Source: Lutjanus erythropterus (taxonomy: Eukaryota; Chordata; Actinopteri; Lutjaniformes; Lutjanidae). Taken from it: DNA of 64,000 nucleotides. The stretch is from NCBI GenBank assembly GCA_020091685.1, contig CM034603.1:32907696-32971695 (forward strand). The letters run 5' to 3'. Each line of letters opens with the position of its first letter. The first letter of the stretch is position 1. This document shows, piece by piece, positions 62,622 to 64,000 of this stretch. The notes under the pieces were generated by a model. It did no database searches and was not told the DNA's origin. It saw only the letters and a program-made list of their open reading frames with translations. The translations under genes and the position numbers were made by a program.

Positions 62622-64000
62622 CAGAGGTGGCAACACATTCTTTACTCAAGAAGTACAGATAAAGTAGATACTGGTAAAAGTAGAGGGTAGACTAGGAGTC
62701 AAACAAACACATGAGAGACAGAAGTATTACAGTCAAGTAAGAAGGTGCTTCTCCACAACGCTGGGATCATTAAATCTCTTCAGCTGCAACAAGTTTTATT
62801 CCTCCAATCAGAAACATGATGAGTGATGCCACTCATACTTCACATGGTCTATACATAAACAAAATGATTGTCATTAAATAAAACAGTATTATTATTCAAA
62901 AAGCAAACAGGAATTGATTAAAATAAGCCAGTGCCAAGTAGTATTGAAACTTCTCCAGTTAAACAATACCTGCATTCAATCCTTTTGGTACACAGATCTA
63001 GAAAAAAAATGACTATTTATAAGGTTTTGCTCGCAGCCAATCATCACAAGCATTCTTCATGAAGAAGAACCTTTAAAAAAGGTATTGAATAACATACTCC
63101 ATTTGGTATCACTTTAAAAGTGCTGGTATTGGTGCTGGAATCATAATTTTTTAAACAATACCCAGACCTAAATTTAATGTATTTTTAATGCGTTGCAACC
63201 GCTCCATGATCGTGTTGCTGCTGTCTCCAGGGTGGGGCTGCAACATCTGACTTCTGCTTTTCAAAAAGATATTGTAAGGAATATGTCATATATTTAATCA
63301 TCTTTAAATGGTATGGACAATTAGCAGAGAGATGCAAGTTTATCAAGATTCATTTGGTCTAGTCCAAACAGTCTCTAAATAGCTGAGAGAAATGCAAAGA
63401 ACAGCATATGTCCCCACTCTTCTCTACTGATTCAAATTCTTATTTCATTCTTATAAAAGTAAAAAGCAGCCCTGTAAAGGACATTTCTACTGGCTGTGCA
63501 AACCCAGCCAAGCCTCACCTTTTCTCCGCAGTCGAGTCTCACTCTTTTATGTCATTTTTCATCTTGTTGCCTCTGTCGTGCCTGATATCCACTGATGGAT
63601 ACACCAAGGAATTATCTTTTCTATGTGTTATGGTCCCAGCCATTTGATGAAGTCACTTTTGATGTTGGGACAGCTGTACGCAATAATGCATAAAATAAAG
63701 TATCTATTTGCACCCAGGTGAGAATAGGCACAAGACAGCTATTCGTTCACTCACACACAACCCCCTCAGTCTCGCTATAAATAGCGACAAATTTGCTATG
63801 TACAAGAGGTTGCAGTGGGTAAATGGGTTAAGAACAGACTCTCCCACGGGAGAGTGGGGTTTGAGTCCCAGGTGCAAAAAACATCTGCGGAAAAATAATT
63901 GATAATTCCCCTAAAATGCATAAAAAAATAAAGTCACAAGTCTGTTTTGAACATGTAAGAAGTAGAAACCTGAAAACTCTACTTAAGTACAGTAAGAAAG
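62622..64000. repeat. interspersed repeat of the 'TACTCAAGTAAAAGTA' type, copy 2, with insertion
   Basis: Starts AGAGGTGGCAACACATTC, TTTACTCAAGAAGTACAG, GATACTGGTAAAAGTAGAG; ends GAAAACTCTACTTAAGTACA at the window edge. Its middle (CGCAGTCGAGTCTCACTC, GATACACCAAGGAATTATC, GGTCCCAGCCATTTGATG) matches copy 1 at 49.3-49.5 kb. It is longer than copy 1, with extra sequence near 62.7-63.5 kb and at 63710-63890. Confidence 0.5.
63710..63885 (+). repeat. possible tRNA-derived SINE-like insertion
   Basis: GGTTTGAGTCC (63850-63860) is one base from a polymerase III B box, with a loosely A-box-like GTGGGTAAATGGG about 40 nt before. The segment is bounded by TTTGCACCCAGGTG and an inverted CCCAGGTGCAAA, and is absent from the homologous repeat at 49.5 kb. 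The A box is poor, so this is tentative. Confidence 0.3.

Noticed and set aside
63806-63870. Possible functional tRNA gene
   Set aside because: Only the B box is convincing; no full cloverleaf with paired acceptor stem could be drawn, so it is listed only as a SINE-like repeat.
1-64000. CRISPR array, operon, phage or plasmid features
   Set aside because: The window is vertebrate nuclear DNA; the repeats present are microsatellites and transposon ends, not spaced direct repeats.
1-64000. LTR retrovirus or Polinton copies
   Set aside because: No long direct terminal repeats, primer-binding site, or recognisable Gag, Pol, envelope or capsid frames were seen.

Overview
The window looks like a piece of a teleost fish chromosome, probably a percomorph. 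It contains one vertebrate-type multi-exon gene. It also has very frequent (CA)n/(GT)n microsatellites, Tc1/mariner and hAT DNA-transposon remains, LINE 3' tails, and several interspersed repeats that I associate from memory with spiny-rayed fish. No bacterial, viral or plasmid organisation was seen.

The only host protein-coding gene I can support is on the minus strand, between about 13.5 and 17.4 kb. It is a LINGO-family gene (LRR plus Ig, single-pass membrane protein), and the residues around the membrane segment and the cytoplasmic tail fit lingo3 best. Three coding exons (17347-16793, 15490-14747, 14062-13493) join in phase 0 at clean GT-AG sites to give a 622-residue protein with signal peptide, LRRNT, LRRs, LRRCT, one Ig domain, a membrane segment and a short tail ending in RKFNMKMI. 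A splice acceptor at 17403/17402 shows that the transcript starts farther upstream, so noncoding 5' exon(s) lie at higher coordinates, perhaps within this window.

Layout: 0-13 kb is noncoding, with a terminal-inverted-repeat (TIR) element at 0.4-1.0 kb, a LINE tail at 3.7 kb, a hAT end at 11.0 kb and scattered microsatellites. 13.5-17.4 kb is lingo3, with a hAT-type MITE in its second coding intron and repeat relics in the first. 17.4-41 kb is noncoding, with foldback MITEs at 23.1, 24.4, 28.0 and 29.7 kb, a common fish repeat at 30.5 kb and a perfect 28-bp-arm palindrome at 22.3 kb. 41.7-47.5 kb is transposon-rich and includes a hAT element inserted in a long-TIR Tc1/mariner-like element. 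47.5-64 kb is noncoding, with MITEs at 51.6 and 57.2 kb, LINE tails at 55.1 and 59.3 kb, and two copies of another repeat at 49.1 and 62.6 kb.

I did not find a new biological system. The most interesting points are the split lingo3 coding region (tetrapod LINGO coding regions are normally one exon) with a transposon in one intron, the nested transposon at 44.4-47.5 kb, and several perfect or near-perfect palindromes that no named element explains. Element family names rest on recognising sequence by eye, not on a database search.
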